Shown: positions 1 through 10,176, counted from the first letter of the stretch. The stretch: 64,000 nt of DNA from Trichormus sp. M33_DOE_039 (GCA_015296085.1 DVDT01000011.1:1-64000); one strand, 5' to 3'. Notes: generated by a model not told the origin, from the sequence alone. A program made the numbers and translations.

Positions 1-1
1 T

Positions 2-130
2 ATTAATCCCAGAGTCGTGAAAAAACCTGTATCAAAATTTCGTTCTAAAAAACCGCAACACAGAGGGACTGGACAACGAGTAGAAGCTCCGAAATTTCAT
101 ATCACTAATCAGCTTTCTAGCCTTAACTGA
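2..130 (+). CDS. C-terminal end of a truncated CDS, possibly IS4-type transposase
   Basis: An open frame runs in from the left edge and stops at TGA 128-130, giving 43 codons of a very basic tail (NPRVVKKP, SKFRSKK, QHRGTGQR). Basic tails with an NPRVVK-like start and an RP/KP-xHR segment are familiar to me from the C-terminus of IS4-type transposases in cyanobacteria, so a transposase end is my best guess. Nothing catalytic is in view and I see no terminal inverted repeat in the next 190 bases, so this could equally be another basic protein. Confidence 0.35.
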   Translation: MNPRVVKKPVSKFRSKKPQHRGTGQRVEAPKFHITNQLSSLN

Positions 131-290
131 ACCGTATTGGAATATAAATTAAACTTCATTAAGTTTCCAGAGACTTGTAAAAATAATCTTACGAATTTGG
201 AATAATTTTTGGCGTAAATAAAAAATGAAATTGTTAGCTTTAGTATCTAAACATCAACTACACTTTTCAGGCAAAGGGGAACTTCCAGTC

Positions 291-318
291 AAAAAAAAGG
301 GTGGGAATTCACCCACCC
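291..318 (-). terminator. Rho-independent terminator of glgB
   Basis: Read on the minus strand, GGGTGGG, a 6-base loop and CCCACCC (299-318) are followed by eight T (291-298). It lies directly after the glgB stop, so glgB is probably transcribed alone. Confidence 0.85.
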
Positions 319-324
319 CTCAGC

Positions 325-2619
325 TTAAGAACCTAGAGCTTTAGCCGTTTGCTCCTTATCCAACTTCAGCATCAATACACCCAACGGTGGTAAACACAAA
401 TCCAGAGAATAAGGACGATTGTGCATCGACCAATCATCAGTCCATTTACCGCCTAAGTTACCCATGTTGCTACCGCCATACTGACGAGCATCACTATTAA
501 ACAACTCAGTGTAGAATCCTTTCTCCGGTACACCGACACGATAGTGAGAATGGGGTTGTGGTGTGAAGTTACAAATCACGGCTACAAAATCTCCTGTATC
601 CTTATCACGACGTATGAAGGAAACCACGCTATGGCGATTATCACTACAATCAATCCACTCAAACCCCTCACGGACAAAATCCTGGGTGTATAAAGCAGGT
701 TCAGAGCGATACAGATGATTTAAATCTTGGAAAAACTTTTTCAATTGTTGGTGTGGTTCGTGTTGTAACAATTGCCACTCCAAGTCTGCCCAGACATTCC
801 ATTCACTCCACTGGCCAAACTCCATGCTCATAAACATGGTTTTCTTGCCTGGGTGAGCAAACATATAAGTGAACAAACAACGCACATTAGCTAACTTCTG
901 CCATCTATCACCCGGCATTTTGCCAATCATGTTGCTCTTGCCATGCACGACTTCATCATGAGACAAAGCCAGCATAAAGTTCTCGCTGTGGTTATACCAC
1001 ATACTAAAGGTGACATTGTTTTGATGGAATTGGCGAAACCAAGGATCCATGCTGAAGTAGTCGAGCATATCGTGCATCCAGCCCATATTCCACTTCAGAT
1101 TGAAGCCTAAACCACCCGTGTAGGTAGGCCAAGATACCATCGGCCAAGCTGTAGATTCTTCCGCAATAGAAACTACGCCAGGAAAATAACTAAAAATTAG
1201 ATGATTTACTTGACGTAAGAAATCAGCAGCTTCTAAATTCTCTCTTCCGCCGTATTGGTTGGTTAGCCATTCACCATCTTTACGGCAATAGTCAAGGTAG
1301 AGCATAGAAGCAACCGCATCCACCCGAATGCCGTCAATGTGGTATCTGTCAAACCAGAACAAGGCATTGGCTACTAAGAAATTGCGGACTTCGTTACGGT
1401 TGTAGTTGAATACTAGCGTTCCCCACTCTTTATGTTCGCCTTTGCGGGGATCAGCATGTTCATATAGGTGAGTACCATCAAAGAACGCTAAACCATGTCC
1501 ATCTTTGGGGAAGTGACCAGGAACCCAATCTACTATTACACCGATGTCGTTTTGGTGACATTGGTCAACAAAATACATGAAGTCTTCTGGGCTACCGAAA
1601 CGAGAAGTGGGAGCATAGTAACCAGTGACTTGATAACCCCAAGAACCATCGAAGGGATGCTCGGCAATGGGTAATAGTTCTATGTGGGTGTATCCCAAAT
1701 CTTTGACGTAGGGAATGAGTCTGTCTGCTAATTCTCGATAGGTCAGAAAACGCGCACCTGGATTTAGTTCCGCCGCAATGACTACAGGCTCGGCTTCACC
1801 ATTAGGTAATCTAGCTGGTTCTGCACTAGCAGCGTGTAACCAAGAACCCAAATGAACTTCGTAGACTGAAATTGGCTGTGTTAAGGGGTCTGTATGACGG
1901 CGTTTTTCTAACCAATGGTCATCTTGCCATTGGTAAGAATTTAAATCTGTGACAATGGAGGCGGTTTTTGGGCGGGGTTCTTGTTGAAAACCGTATGGGT
2001 CAGACTTTTCGTAAATGTGTCCTTCCCAGTTCTTGACTTCGTATTTGTAATGCGCCCCGATTTGTATTTCGGGAATAAATAATTCCCAAACTCCTGTGAT
2101 ACCTTTACGCATCTGATGCTTGCGTCCGTCCCATTGGTTGAAGTCGCCCAACACCGAGACATTACGAGCATTGGGGGCCCAGACAGCAAAATACACCCCT
2201 TTCACACCATCTACTTCGGTGGGGTGCGCTCCTAGTTTTTCGTAAATGCGATGATGATTACCTTCAGCAAACAAGTGTAAGTCAAAGTCTGTTAAGCGGG
2301 GAGAGCGAAAGGCGTAAGGGTCATAAGTAACGCGCTCGTGTTCTCCTTCTTTGATTTTTAATTGATAGTTTGATAATTCGGAAGTTTCAATAGTACATTC
2401 AAAGAAATGGGGGTGATGCACTGCTTGCATTGGGTATTCTTGGCGTTGCTCCGGCAATACTACCCAGGCTGCGCTGGCATTGGGGAGGTAGGCTCGCACC
2501 GCCCAAATGTTTTTGCCGTTTTGTTCTATCAGATGAGAACCAAGGATTTCAAAAGGATCTTGATGCTGATTCCAAACGATGCTGTTAACCTGCTCAGGGG
2601 CGATCGTGGTCATTGACAT
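325..2619 (-). CDS. glgB: 1,4-alpha-glucan branching enzyme
   Basis: Forms alpha-1,6 branches in glycogen by cutting an alpha-1,4 chain and transferring it; cytosolic, glycogen storage. The 764-residue length matches the long cyanobacterial/enterobacterial type. An N-terminal extra domain (about 1-110) precedes a CBM48 module (about 125-230, [17 protein letters not shown]) and a GH13 barrel. [10 protein letters not shown] gives the nucleophile Asp434, SIAEES the acid/base Glu487, and LSHDEVVHG the third conserved acid. Two ATG codons lie six bases apart (2619 and 2613); AGGTAG upstream suits either. A strong terminator follows and no other glycogen gene is adjacent, so it looks monocistronic. 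Confidence 0.97.
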   Translation of the reverse strand: MSMTTIAPEQVNSIVWNQHQDPFEILGSHLIEQNGKNIWAVRAYLPNASAAWVVLPEQRQEYPMQAVHHPHFFECTIETSELSNYQLKIKEGEHERVTYDPYAFRSPRLTDFDLHLFAEGNHHRIYEKLGAHPTEVDGVKGVYFAVWAPNARNVSVLGDFNQWDGRKHQMRKGITGVWELFIPEIQIGAHYKYEVKNWEGHIYEKSDPYGFQQEPRPKTASIVTDLNSYQWQDDHWLEKRRHTDPLTQPISVYEVHLGSWLHAASAEPARLPNGEAEPVVIAAELNPGARFLTYRELADRLIPYVKDLGYTHIELLPIAEHPFDGSWGYQVTGYYAPTSRFGSPEDFMYFVDQCHQNDIGVIVDWVPGHFPKDGHGLAFFDGTHLYEHADPRKGEHKEWGTLVFNYNRNEVRNFLVANALFWFDRYHIDGIRVDAVASMLYLDYCRKDGEWLTNQYGGRENLEAADFLRQVNHLIFSYFPGVVSIAEESTAWPMVSWPTYTGGLGFNLKWNMGWMHDMLDYFSMDPWFRQFHQNNVTFSMWYNHSENFMLALSHDEVVHGKSNMIGKMPGDRWQKLANVRCLFTYMFAHPGKKTMFMSMEFGQWSEWNVWADLEWQLLQHEPHQQLKKFFQDLNHLYRSEPALYTQDFVREGFEWIDCSDNRHSVVSFIRRDKDTGDFVAVICNFTPQPHSHYRVGVPEKGFYTELFNSDARQYGGSNMGNLGGKWTDDWSMHNRPYSLDLCLPPLGVLMLKLDKEQTAKALGS

Positions 2620-2900
2620 TAAGCTACCTACGTAGAATAAACTGATTGACTAAATCGGGTTTTGTATATATATATTCTTTACATTTATTTGCAATTTTGT
2701 CGCCATCGTTATCCTATCTCAGATTGAATCGTCTATACTTACGCAGCAAAATTATTCATTAAGATTGGGGATTGGGGATTGTGCATTGGGAATTGGGCAT
2801 GGGGTTTTGAGATGCCTTCTGTGTTCCTCCTGCCCTCTACCTTCTAATTAATTCCTTGGGCAGATAGAATAGTTAGCAAATGTTGCCTACCACCTGACCC
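2620..2900. other. glgB-tatC divergent spacer
   Basis: Divergent promoter region for glgB (minus) and tatC (plus). From about 2764 it holds the low-complexity GGGGATTGGGGATT / GGGAATTGGGC type of spacer repeat common between Nostoc genes. No gene or RNA recognised. Confidence 0.5.
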
Positions 2901-3695
2901 ATGACACCTTCACAAGAAGTAGATACACTCAAAACTCCTGACATCGACACTGAGGGATATGGCAACTCGGAACTTAATCCTCTAGATGAGTTGCCTGATG
3001 AAGTCGAAATGTCTCTTTTCGACCACCTAGAAGAATTACGACAACGGATTTTCTATTCACTGATTGCTGTAGCTGTGGGTGTTGTCGGCTGTTTTCTAGT
3101 TGTGAAACCTATTGTTCAGTTACTAGAAGTTCCAGCCAAGGGAGTGAAATTCCTGCAACTTGCACCTGGAGAATACTTTTTTGTTTCTATCAAGGTTGCA
3201 GCCTATAGTGGCTTGGTACTCTCTAGTCCCTTCATCCTTTATCAAGTGATTCAGTTTGTCCTACCTGGACTAACTCGCCGCGAACGTCGATTGCTAGGGC
3301 CGATAGTTTTAGGTTCGAGTGTATTGTTCGGTGCTGGTTTAGTCTTTGCTTATTTACTCCTAATTCCGGCTGCGTTGAATTTCTTTATCAACTACGGTGA
3401 AGATGTAGTCGAACAAATTTGGTCAATTGATAAGTACTTTGAATTTGTACTGTTACTAATGTTCAGTACTGGTTTAGCTTTTCAAGTGCCAATTATCCAA
3501 TTGTTACTTGCTAATCTGGGAATTGTTTCTTCTGCAACCATGCTAGCAGGTTGGCGGTACGTGATTATGGGAGGAGTGATTTTAGGTGCTATTCTCACAC
3601 CTTCTACAGATCCTCTCACTCAAAGTCTTTTGGCTGGTGCTGTATTAGGTCTCTACTTCGGTGGCATTGGTTTAGTAAAACTCTCTGGTAAATAG
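2901..3695 (+). CDS. tatC: Sec-independent (Tat) protein translocase subunit TatC
   Basis: Core membrane receptor of the twin-arginine translocase, which exports folded proteins across the thylakoid and plasma membranes. The 264-residue protein has an acidic N-terminal tail of about 35 residues, then the family opening [17 protein letters not shown] and six hydrophobic segments; the [12 protein letters not shown] loop and the [11 protein letters not shown] segment are TatC signatures. No tatA/tatB is nearby. It is followed after 13 bases by a CsaA-like gene, apparently co-transcribed. A likely local substrate is the Rieske protein encoded at 7.7 kb, which carries a twin-Arg N-terminus. Confidence 0.96.
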   Translation: MTPSQEVDTLKTPDIDTEGYGNSELNPLDELPDEVEMSLFDHLEELRQRIFYSLIAVAVGVVGCFLVVKPIVQLLEVPAKGVKFLQLAPGEYFFVSIKVAAYSGLVLSSPFILYQVIQFVLPGLTRRERRLLGPIVLGSSVLFGAGLVFAYLLLIPAALNFFINYGEDVVEQIWSIDKYFEFVLLLMFSTGLAFQVPIIQLLLANLGIVSSATMLAGWRYVIMGGVILGAILTPSTDPLTQSLLAGAVLGLYFGGIGLVKLSGK

Positions 3696-3708
3696 TGACA
3701 AATCAAGA

Positions 3709-4041
3709 ATGCAAATTAGCTATGAAGACTTTGAAAAAGTTGAGATTCGTGTTGGTAAAGTTATTAAAGTAGAGGAGTTTAGTAAAGCACGAAAGCCAGC
3801 TTATAAACTATGGATAGATTTTGGTGATTTGGGTATTAAAAAATCTAGCGCGCAAATCACCAAATTATATAATCCCCATGATATTGTTAATCAATTTATA
3901 CTAGCCGTTACCAACTTTCCACCGCGTCAAATAGCTGATTTTATGTCTGAAGTGTTAGTGTTGGGAGTAGTTTTAGATGATGGGGAAGTTGCCTTAATCC
4001 AACCAGATAGAGATGTACCTTTAGGTAAACGTATTTTATAA
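3709..4041 (+). CDS. csaA: CsaA-like tRNA-binding-domain protein
   Basis: A 110-residue stand-alone OB-fold domain of the EMAP-II/tRNA-bind family, full length for CsaA (about 110). Family features seen: FEKVEIRVGKV at the N-terminus, SSAQITKLY in the middle, and a C-terminal SEVLVLGV plus a DG loop. In Bacillus, CsaA has been described as a chaperone linked to protein export; a tRNA- or RNA-binding role is also possible for this fold. It starts 13 bases after tatC, which fits an export-related role, but this link is inference from position. Confidence 0.88.
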   Translation: MQISYEDFEKVEIRVGKVIKVEEFSKARKPAYKLWIDFGDLGIKKSSAQITKLYNPHDIVNQFILAVTNFPPRQIADFMSEVLVLGVVLDDGEVALIQPDRDVPLGKRIL

Positions 4042-4612
4042 ATTATTTTAAATAGCTATCAACAGCATTACGCCTGACAGTCTCAACACGAAAATCGGTG
4101 TGAAGGTTTTAATCAGGCTAAACCTTTAAATTCCTGATGGCGTGATATCCGACGATTATGATAAACCTTCAAGTTCGTTGAATTGATAAAACCGATAATC
4201 GTATACTTCAGCTTACTACCTACCCCTTTACTTATCTCGAACTCAGGTTATTCTCATAAGCTGTGTTTAGACTTTCCTATACACGCTTTGAGGAAATGGC
4301 TGTATAATTGCTGTCTGTAGTGGCTAACACATAAATTATGTATTATGGAATACATAGATTAGAGTCTAATCTATGCGTTCTGTTCTGTCTATGAAATATT
4401 CAGATTTTAGTTTTGCAGCGTTATAGATACTATTACTAGTGTAAGGTAATTGCCAAAATAGCTAAAGATGAGGTGATTTATTAGCGTTAAATTGTATTTG
4501 CTTATAAGCTACTCGTGTTTACCTAAAAATTTAAATGGAGGATTAATTTTAAAACTGCTCCTTGAAAAGCTGATGCTATTATTGAAGCTAAAATTATCAA
4601 AAAAATTCCACA
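4042..4612 (+). other. Gene-free spacer and long leader before egtD
   Basis: 571 bases without a credible gene. GCCTGA near 4072 pairs with TCAGGC near 4114, with an AACAC/GTGTG pair inside, so a folded transcript is possible. TATAAT at 4303-4308 is a candidate -10 box, which would give egtD a leader of about 290 nt. A GGAGG at 4537 is not followed by a usable start. No known RNA family recognised. Confidence 0.4.
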
Positions 4613-5587
4613 ATGCTAACGAAAAACTTTCAAATTCTTGCCAATAATCATCAACTGATAAAAAATGATGGTGCTGATGTAATTCAGGGTTTAACTCAAA
4701 CCCCAAAGAGTTTACCGCCAAAATATTTTTACGACGATCGCGGCTCTGAATTATTTGAACAAATTTGTGAGTTACCAGAATATTACCCAACACGAACAGA
4801 AGCATGGATTTTGCGCCAATATGCCAATGAAATTGCTCAGATTACAGGTGAGTGTGAACTGATAGAGTTAGGAAGTGGTAGTTCTACCAAAACAATTTTC
4901 CTTTTAGATGCTTACCAAAAAATTTACACTTTGTTTAGATATATACCGATTGATGTCAGTGCTGGAATTCTCAAAGCTAGTGTACTGAAGCTACAAAAAA
5001 AATATTCTAATTTATCAATTGATGCCTTAGTAGGAACTTACGAACAAGCATTAGCTCAACTAGCTTCAACTGCTTCGCCATGCCGAATGATCTTCTTTTT
5101 GGGAAGTTCTATAGGTAATTTCAATCAACGAGATGCAGACGTATTTTTACATCAAATTGCAGATGCTTTAAACCCAGGTGATTACTTTTTATTGGGTCTG
5201 GATTTACAAAAACCCAAAGATATTTTAGAAGCAGCCTATAACGATAATCAGGGAGTAACGGCTGCTTTTAATTTGAATATTCTCTCCCATTTAAATTGGC
5301 GTTTTCAAGGTAATTTTGATCTTAATTCATTTAATCATCAGGCAATTTATAATCAAGCAGATGCTCAGATTGAAATGTATCTGCATAGCCACAAGAGCCA
5401 TTGGGTATCTCTAGAAGCTTTAGATTTAAAAGTTTTCTTGGAATCTGGAGAGAAAATTCTAACTGAAATTTCTCGCAAATTTGATTTAGCAATTATGCAA
5501 AAAGAACTGGAGATACAAGGACTGAAGACAGTCAAGATTTGGACAGATCCTCAGGAATGGTTTGGGTTAATTCTTTGTCAGGCTTAA
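4613..5587 (+). CDS. egtD: L-histidine N-alpha-methyltransferase (ergothioneine)
   Basis: Trimethylates histidine to hercynine with three S-adenosylmethionines, the first step of ergothioneine synthesis; cytosolic. Length 324 residues is normal for EgtD. Seen: YFYDDRGSELFEQI and ELPEYYPTRTE near the N-terminus, characteristic of the family, then the SAM-binding stretch LIELGSGSSTKT (about 82-93), a DVSAGIL motif and FFLGSSIGNF. No clear Shine-Dalgarno precedes the ATG. The gene lies 219 bases before an EgtB/OvoA-like gene on the same strand, so the two form a pathway pair. No egtA, egtC or egtE is seen here. Confidence 0.95.
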   Translation: MLTKNFQILANNHQLIKNDGADVIQGLTQTPKSLPPKYFYDDRGSELFEQICELPEYYPTRTEAWILRQYANEIAQITGECELIELGSGSSTKTIFLLDAYQKIYTLFRYIPIDVSAGILKASVLKLQKKYSNLSIDALVGTYEQALAQLASTASPCRMIFFLGSSIGNFNQRDADVFLHQIADALNPGDYFLLGLDLQKPKDILEAAYNDNQGVTAAFNLNILSHLNWRFQGNFDLNSFNHQAIYNQADAQIEMYLHSHKSHWVSLEALDLKVFLESGEKILTEISRKFDLAIMQKELEIQGLKTVKIWTDPQEWFGLILCQA

Positions 5588-5806
5588 AACTTTTTTTCTG
5601 GAATATTCACAGAGTTAATTCCGAAAATTAAAGTGTAATCGACAATACAATGGACTAATCGCTACAAATTAATTTACGGAAAAACCAGACTTCATTAGCT
5701 ATCCCCAGATTTTTAACTTTAAGAGTTTGGGAATAGCAAGTCTTAGCCATTCATTATTAATGATTAATTTGTATTTTAGTTTGTAATTATTAATGTAATT
5801 CAGATT

Positions 5807-7135
5807 ATGAGCATTTTTAAATCTATTCATCCACCACAACTAGATTGTTGCGATCGCCAAGTTATTCTTGATTACTTTGATAATGCTTGGCAACTAGAAA
5901 ATCTGCTACTGCAAACTTTAGTTGGGGAAGAAACATTTTATCTCAATCCTGATCCTCTGAGAAATCCACTAATTTTTTATTTGGGACACTCCGCTGTTTT
6001 TTATATCAATAAATTAATTCGGGTCGGCTTATTAGAAAAACACCTTAATCCAGACTATGAAATACTATTTGAAATTGGTGTTGACCCAGAAAGACCAGAG
6101 GAATTAAATCAAGCGATCGCTCACCTAGAATGGCCGGAAGTTGCAGATATTTGGCACTATCGAGAACAAGCGTATGCGGTAATTTCAGAATTCATTCAAA
6201 AAATGTCAATTAGTTTACCAATTCATCCCCTGCATCCCCTGTGGGCTTTAATAATGGGGATTGAACATCAGCGTATTCATATTGAAACCTCTTCAATGTT
6301 GATTCGCCAACTACCAACCGTGAGACTAAAACGTCCTCAAAATTGGCAATACGCTCCTACTAATGGTTATACATCTCAAAATGAGATGGTGGAAATCGCT
6401 GGAGGGGTAGTGGAATTTGGTAAAGCCTTTGATGATAATACTTATGGATGGGATATTGATTATGGCGATCGCACTGTTGAAGTTGCACCTTTTTATGCTA
6501 GTAAATATCTTATTACCAACGCTGAATTTTTATATTTTGTGAAGTCTGGTGGCTACGAAAATCCAGATTATTGGGATAGAGAATCTTGGTGCTGGAAAAC
6601 TGAAAATAACATCAAATACCCTAAATTTTGGCTAAATAAAAATGGCAATTATCAATATCGTGCCATGTTTGATGAAATAGATTTACCTCTTGATTGGCCT
6701 GTAGAAGTCAATCATTATGAAGCAATGGCTTACTGTCGTTGGCGAGGTGGAAATACTCGTTTAATGAGTGAATCAGAATACCATTTGGCAACTTATGGTC
6801 ATGGTTTAATAGAAGATGTAGAGAATTATAATCTGAATTTAAAATTTGGCTCACCTACTCCTGTGGGGATGCTAGAAACTGCAAAAAGTTACTCTGGGTT
6901 GTACGATTTGCGAGGCAATGTTTGGGAATGGTTGAGTGATAACTTAAACCCCCTTGCAGGATATCAACCTCATTTTCTTTATGAAGACAATTCTGCAATT
7001 TTTTTCGATACTAAACATCATATGATGTTGGGGGGATGTTGGATAACTAACGGTACAGAAGCCCTAAAATATTACCGCAATTGGTTTCGTCCCAATTTTT
7101 ATCAACACGCTGGTTTTAGAATTGTACAGGACTAA
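5807..7135 (+). CDS. egtB: OvoA-like non-haem iron sulfoxide synthase (EgtB role)
   Basis: Couples a thiol (cysteine or gamma-glutamylcysteine) to the imidazole ring of hercynine or histidine using O2. 442 residues: DinB-like N-terminal domain (about 15-165) and a C-terminal formylglycine-generating/SUMF1-type domain (about 190-442, LRGNVWEWLSDN, HAGFRIV). Probable iron ligands are His61 (FYLGHSAV) and His154/His158 (EHQRIHIET). The segment NPLIFYLGHSAVFYINKL looks like the OvoA family rather than mycobacterial EgtB, but the C-terminal methyltransferase domain of OvoA is absent. With egtD upstream, the product is most likely ergothioneine; ovothiol cannot be excluded by sequence alone. Confidence 0.88.
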   Translation: MSIFKSIHPPQLDCCDRQVILDYFDNAWQLENLLLQTLVGEETFYLNPDPLRNPLIFYLGHSAVFYINKLIRVGLLEKHLNPDYEILFEIGVDPERPEELNQAIAHLEWPEVADIWHYREQAYAVISEFIQKMSISLPIHPLHPLWALIMGIEHQRIHIETSSMLIRQLPTVRLKRPQNWQYAPTNGYTSQNEMVEIAGGVVEFGKAFDDNTYGWDIDYGDRTVEVAPFYASKYLITNAEFLYFVKSGGYENPDYWDRESWCWKTENNIKYPKFWLNKNGNYQYRAMFDEIDLPLDWPVEVNHYEAMAYCRWRGGNTRLMSESEYHLATYGHGLIEDVENYNLNLKFGSPTPVGMLETAKSYSGLYDLRGNVWEWLSDNLNPLAGYQPHFLYEDNSAIFFDTKHHMMLGGCWITNGTEALKYYRNWFRPNFYQHAGFRIVQD

Positions 7136-7199
7136 AAAAAGGCTCTAACTCAGCAGCAGCTGTAATTGTCAATTTTGAGTACACGGCAGTACTAGAGCC
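7134..7199 (-). terminator. Terminator between convergent egtB and DUF3067 gene
   Basis: GGCTCTA (7141-7147) and TAGAGCC (7193-7199) close a long-loop hairpin. On the minus strand it is followed by seven T, so it probably ends the DUF3067 transcript. The long loop makes it weaker than a textbook terminator. Confidence 0.5.
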
Positions 7200-7207
7200 A
7201 GCGCATC

Positions 7208-7528
7208 TCAAATAATCCATTCAGAAGCGCGTTCACCCAAATCTAAGGGAATACTAACAGCTTTGCCAAGACGAGGGCGATCGCGTGTTTGAGTAATAAA
7301 TGTTCGTACCTGCGCCGCACCACCCAAAGCATGAAGATAATTCGCTACACCCTCCAAATGTTCTTGATATTCTGTCTCAGTCATGGGGAAAGAAGCTTGC
7401 TCTAAATATTTCCACATCACTTGCAAAAATATCTTCCCCTGAGTACGGCGGAACTGGACATCGTAAGAATGTCCCCATTTATCCAGCAATAGTTGGTGTA
7501 ACTCCTGTCCTGTCATAGTTTTTCTCAT
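7208..7528 (-). CDS. DUF3067 family protein
   Basis: A 106-residue protein of a family confined, as far as I know, to cyanobacteria and plastids; function unknown. Recognised from the opening MTGQELHQLLLDKWG, the central VMWKYLEQASFPMTE and the end LGERASEWII. No membrane segment or signal peptide. MRKTM gives the first ATG (7528); a second at 7516 (MTGQEL) is the more family-like start. Convergent with egtB and divergent from petC, sharing the upstream region of the latter. Confidence 0.85.
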   Translation of the reverse strand: MRKTMTGQELHQLLLDKWGHSYDVQFRRTQGKIFLQVMWKYLEQASFPMTETEYQEHLEGVANYLHALGGAAQVRTFITQTRDRPRLGKAVSIPLDLGERASEWII

Positions 7529-7741
7529 CCAGATTTTACATTTAGTTATGATGTTAAGTTCCGTAACTCAAGTATGATAAGGATATAAAGAAATGTAATG
7601 CTAACAAAATAGATGCTAAACATATCTTGAAACAAAGAATTAAGGCATCACGGTCGGCGTTAGCATTTCGACTCAGACAGGAGATCCTCAAGTTACTCTT
7701 GTCAAAACGCTTAACAAAATACACGAAAGAGCGCGTAGATT

Positions 7742-8281
7742 ATGGCTCAATTTTCTGAATCTATGGACGTTCCCGATATGGGGCGACGTCAATTCATGAA
7801 CCTGCTAACTTTTGGAACTGTCACAGGTGTTGCTCTGGGTGCATTGTATCCCGTTGTCAATTACTTTATTCCACCAGCTGCTGGTGGTGCAGGTGGCGGT
7901 ACAACAGCAAAAGACGAGCTGGGCAACGATGTTAGCGTCAGCAAATTTCTGGACAGCCATAATGTAGGCGATCGCACCTTAGTTCAAGGACTTAAGGGAG
8001 ACCCAACTTACATTGTGGTAGAGAGCAAAGAAGCAATTACCGATTACGGTATCAACGCTGTTTGTACCCACTTGGGTTGTGTTGTTCCTTGGAATGCGGC
8101 AGAGAACAAGTTTAAATGTCCTTGTCACGGTTCACAATACGACTCTACAGGTAAGGTAGTTCGCGGCCCAGCACCACGTTCTTTGGCTTTAAGTCACGCC
8201 AAAGTGGAAGACGATAAAATCGTTCTCACTCCTTGGACTGAAACCGACTTCCGTACAAATGAAGAGCCTTGGTGGGCTTAA
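7742..8281 (+). CDS. petC: Cytochrome b6f Rieske iron-sulfur protein
   Basis: Carries electrons from plastoquinol to cytochrome f in the b6f complex of the thylakoid membrane. 179 residues, the normal length. [13 protein letters not shown] gives a twin-arginine signal/anchor (about 14-42); a glycine-rich hinge follows (AAGGAGGGT), then the cluster-binding motifs CTHLGC and CPCHGS, whose two Cys and two His hold the 2Fe-2S centre. The gene precedes petA on the same strand, the usual petCA operon. The 115-base gap between them carries a seven-copy heptamer repeat. Confidence 0.98.
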   Translation: MAQFSESMDVPDMGRRQFMNLLTFGTVTGVALGALYPVVNYFIPPAAGGAGGGTTAKDELGNDVSVSKFLDSHNVGDRTLVQGLKGDPTYIVVESKEAITDYGINAVCTHLGCVVPWNAAENKFKCPCHGSQYDSTGKVVRGPAPRSLALSHAKVEDDKIVLTPWTETDFRTNEEPWWA

Positions 8282-8325
8282 TTTTAGTCAATAGTCCCAA
8301 GTCCGTAGCAGAAATCTTCACTACT

Positions 8326-8374
8326 GACTAATGACTAACGACTAATGACCAACGACTAATGACCAATGACTAAT
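8326..8374 (+). repeat. Heptamer tandem repeat in petC-petA spacer
   Basis: Exactly seven 7-base units, GACTAAT alternating with variants GACTAAC, GACCAAC and GACCAAT, with no interruption. This is a short tandemly repeated repetitive (STRR) element as known from heterocystous cyanobacteria. It lies inside the petCA transcript, 23 bases before the petA start. Confidence 0.85.
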
Positions 8375-8396
8375 TCAATCGTTGTCCTTAAATGAG

Positions 8397-9398
8397 ATGA
8401 GAAATGCTTGTACAACAGCGAGGTTAACTCGCAGTGCTAGAGCAATGGTCAAAGCATTGCTCGTCGCGATCGCTGCCGTGACAATTTTCTTTACCAGCGA
8501 CATTACCTTTCCTCAATCTGCTGCTGCATATCCTTTCTGGGCGCAGCAAACCTATCCAGAAACCCCCCGCGAACCGACAGGGAGAATTGTTTGCGCTAAC
8601 TGTCACCTAGCAGCCAAGCCAACAGAAGTAGAAGTTCCCCAGTCGGTATTACCTGATCAGGTATTTAAAGCCGTCGTCAAAATTCCCTACGACACCAGCG
8701 TGCAACAAGTTGGTGCTGACGGCTCTAAAGTCGGCTTAAACGTTGGTGCAGTATTGATGCTACCCGAAGGTTTCAAAATTGCCCCCGCAGACCGAATTCC
8801 TGAAGAATTGAAAGAAGAAGTAGGCGATGTTTACTTCCAACCCTACAGCGAAGATAAAGAAAACGTCGTCATCGTCGGCCCCTTACCTGGCGAACAATAT
8901 CAGGAATTAGTCTTCCCAGTTCTTTCTCCTAACCCTGCAAACGATAAAAATATTCACTTCGGTAAATATTCAGTTCATGTAGGCGGTAACAGAGGACGCG
9001 GACAAGTCTATCCTACAGGCGAAAAGAGCAACAACAACGTCTACAGTGCTGCGGCTACAGGCACAATTAGCAAGATTGCTAAAGAAGAAGATGAAAACGG
9101 TAGCGTTAAATATGTTGTAGACATCAAAACCGAGTCTGGTGAAGTTGTCAGCGATACCATTCCCGCAGGCCCAGAACTGATTGTTTCTGAAGGACAAGCA
9201 GTGACAGCAGGCGAAGCTTTAACCAATAATCCAAACGTTGGTGGCTTCGGTCAAAAAGATGTAGAAATCGTGTTGCAAGATGCCAACAGAGTTGGCTGGC
9301 TGATTGCTTTCATCGCACTGGTAATGCTGGCTCAAGTAATGCTAATTCTCAAGAAGAAGCAAGTTGAAAAAGTCCAAGCTGCTGAACTTAATTTCTAA
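8397..9398 (+). CDS. petA: Apocytochrome f
   Basis: Covalent c-type haem subunit of cytochrome b6f; passes electrons from the Rieske protein to plastocyanin or cytochrome c6 on the lumen side. The frame is open from 8382, but ATG 8397 ([19 protein letters not shown]) is the family start, giving 333 residues. A long signal peptide ends before the mature N-terminus YPFWAQQ, whose Tyr is the axial haem ligand. CANCH is the haem attachment site. A C-terminal membrane anchor (about 302-320) is followed by [10 protein letters not shown] terminator lies 25 bases downstream, closing the petCA operon. Confidence 0.98.
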   Translation: MRNACTTARLTRSARAMVKALLVAIAAVTIFFTSDITFPQSAAAYPFWAQQTYPETPREPTGRIVCANCHLAAKPTEVEVPQSVLPDQVFKAVVKIPYDTSVQQVGADGSKVGLNVGAVLMLPEGFKIAPADRIPEELKEEVGDVYFQPYSEDKENVVIVGPLPGEQYQELVFPVLSPNPANDKNIHFGKYSVHVGGNRGRGQVYPTGEKSNNNVYSAAATGTISKIAKEEDENGSVKYVVDIKTESGEVVSDTIPAGPELIVSEGQAVTAGEALTNNPNVGGFGQKDVEIVLQDANRVGWLIAFIALVMLAQVMLILKKKQVEKVQAAELNF

Positions 9399-9423
9399 AT
9401 TCTCTGCTAAACCAATAATTTTT

Positions 9424-9449
9424 AGACAGGCTTCCCGCCTGTCTTTTTT
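9424..9449 (+). terminator. petCA rho-independent terminator
   Basis: AGACAGGC (9424-9431), loop TTCCC and GCCTGTCT (9437-9444), then a T run. Perfect 8-bp stem. Confidence 0.92.
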
Positions 9450-9579
9450 ATTTTGATAATGATTGCTATCAAGTTTTTACGAAAAAAGTAATCAATGGAG
9501 AATTTCCTGACAGTATGAATAATTTTATAGCAGAATGTGATATTGAAAATAGTGGCGAAGAGAAAGAAGAGGAGAGCAG

Positions 9580-10176
9580 TTAAAATTTAGAATTACGCAA
9601 ACTTCCTGCTTGACAATCGCGCAACCAAGCTTTGATGCCTTGAGCTACTGAACCATTACTGCTATCTCGTGGGGGTGATGGCGGCTGCTTTTGGGGATAA
9701 GCACCAGTTTGAGTAAACATCATCAAAAACTGCCAACTATCTGGGGTTTTAGTTAATAATAACCAGTGAAATTCTTGTAATTCCACTACTTTATTATCTA
9801 TGTACTGCCTGGATAAAGTGGTAAAAAATACTTGCTCTATATTTTGATTAGTACTTTTTTGTTGACCTACGGGATGCAATGGCAACGGCTGAAATTCGGG
9901 TCTACCAGCTAGTAGCATATAGCTATAAAAATTACTACTTCTTTGCAGGCGGCGACCACGTTGACTAGCACGATTGGCATAGCTAGGTAAGTCACGCAAT
10001 AGCTGATTGGTTAATGAGGGCAAATCCTGTACAGCACAAACAAAACTATCACCACCCTGGTTTTGTGAATACGTTTTGGGGGAAAGTGTCTGAGCCAATG
10101 AATAAGGCAAAAGTAAAAAGTTAAAAGGCAAAAGCAAGAAGAATAAAATCAGTTGCCAGCCTTTGAATTGGTTCAT
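9580..10176 (-). CDS. Hypothetical secreted protein
   Basis: Not recognised. The frame is open from 10275, but the first 33 codons cross a GGGGACTGGGGACTGG spacer repeat, so I prefer the ATG at 10176: 198 residues opening MNQFKGWQ, then a hydrophobic core rich in Leu and Phe and an SLAQ-like cleavage site, as in a Sec signal peptide. The mature part has two cysteines (FVCAVQ near the N-terminus, LRDCQAG near the end) that could form a disulfide, and a Pro/Gln-rich segment. Convergent with petA; 130 bases downstream of pyrF on the same strand. Confidence 0.65.
   Translation of the reverse strand: MNQFKGWQLILFFLLLPFNFLLLPYSLAQTLSPKTYSQNQGGDSFVCAVQDLPSLTNQLLRDLPSYANRASQRGRRLQRSSNFYSYMLLAGRPEFQPLPLHPVGQQKSTNQNIEQVFFTTLSRQYIDNKVVELQEFHWLLLTKTPDSWQFLMMFTQTGAYPQKQPPSPPRDSSNGSVAQGIKAWLRDCQAGSLRNSKF

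Noticed and set aside
4042-4612. A known small RNA or riboswitch before egtD
   Set aside because: Some pairing is visible, but no family signature could be matched.
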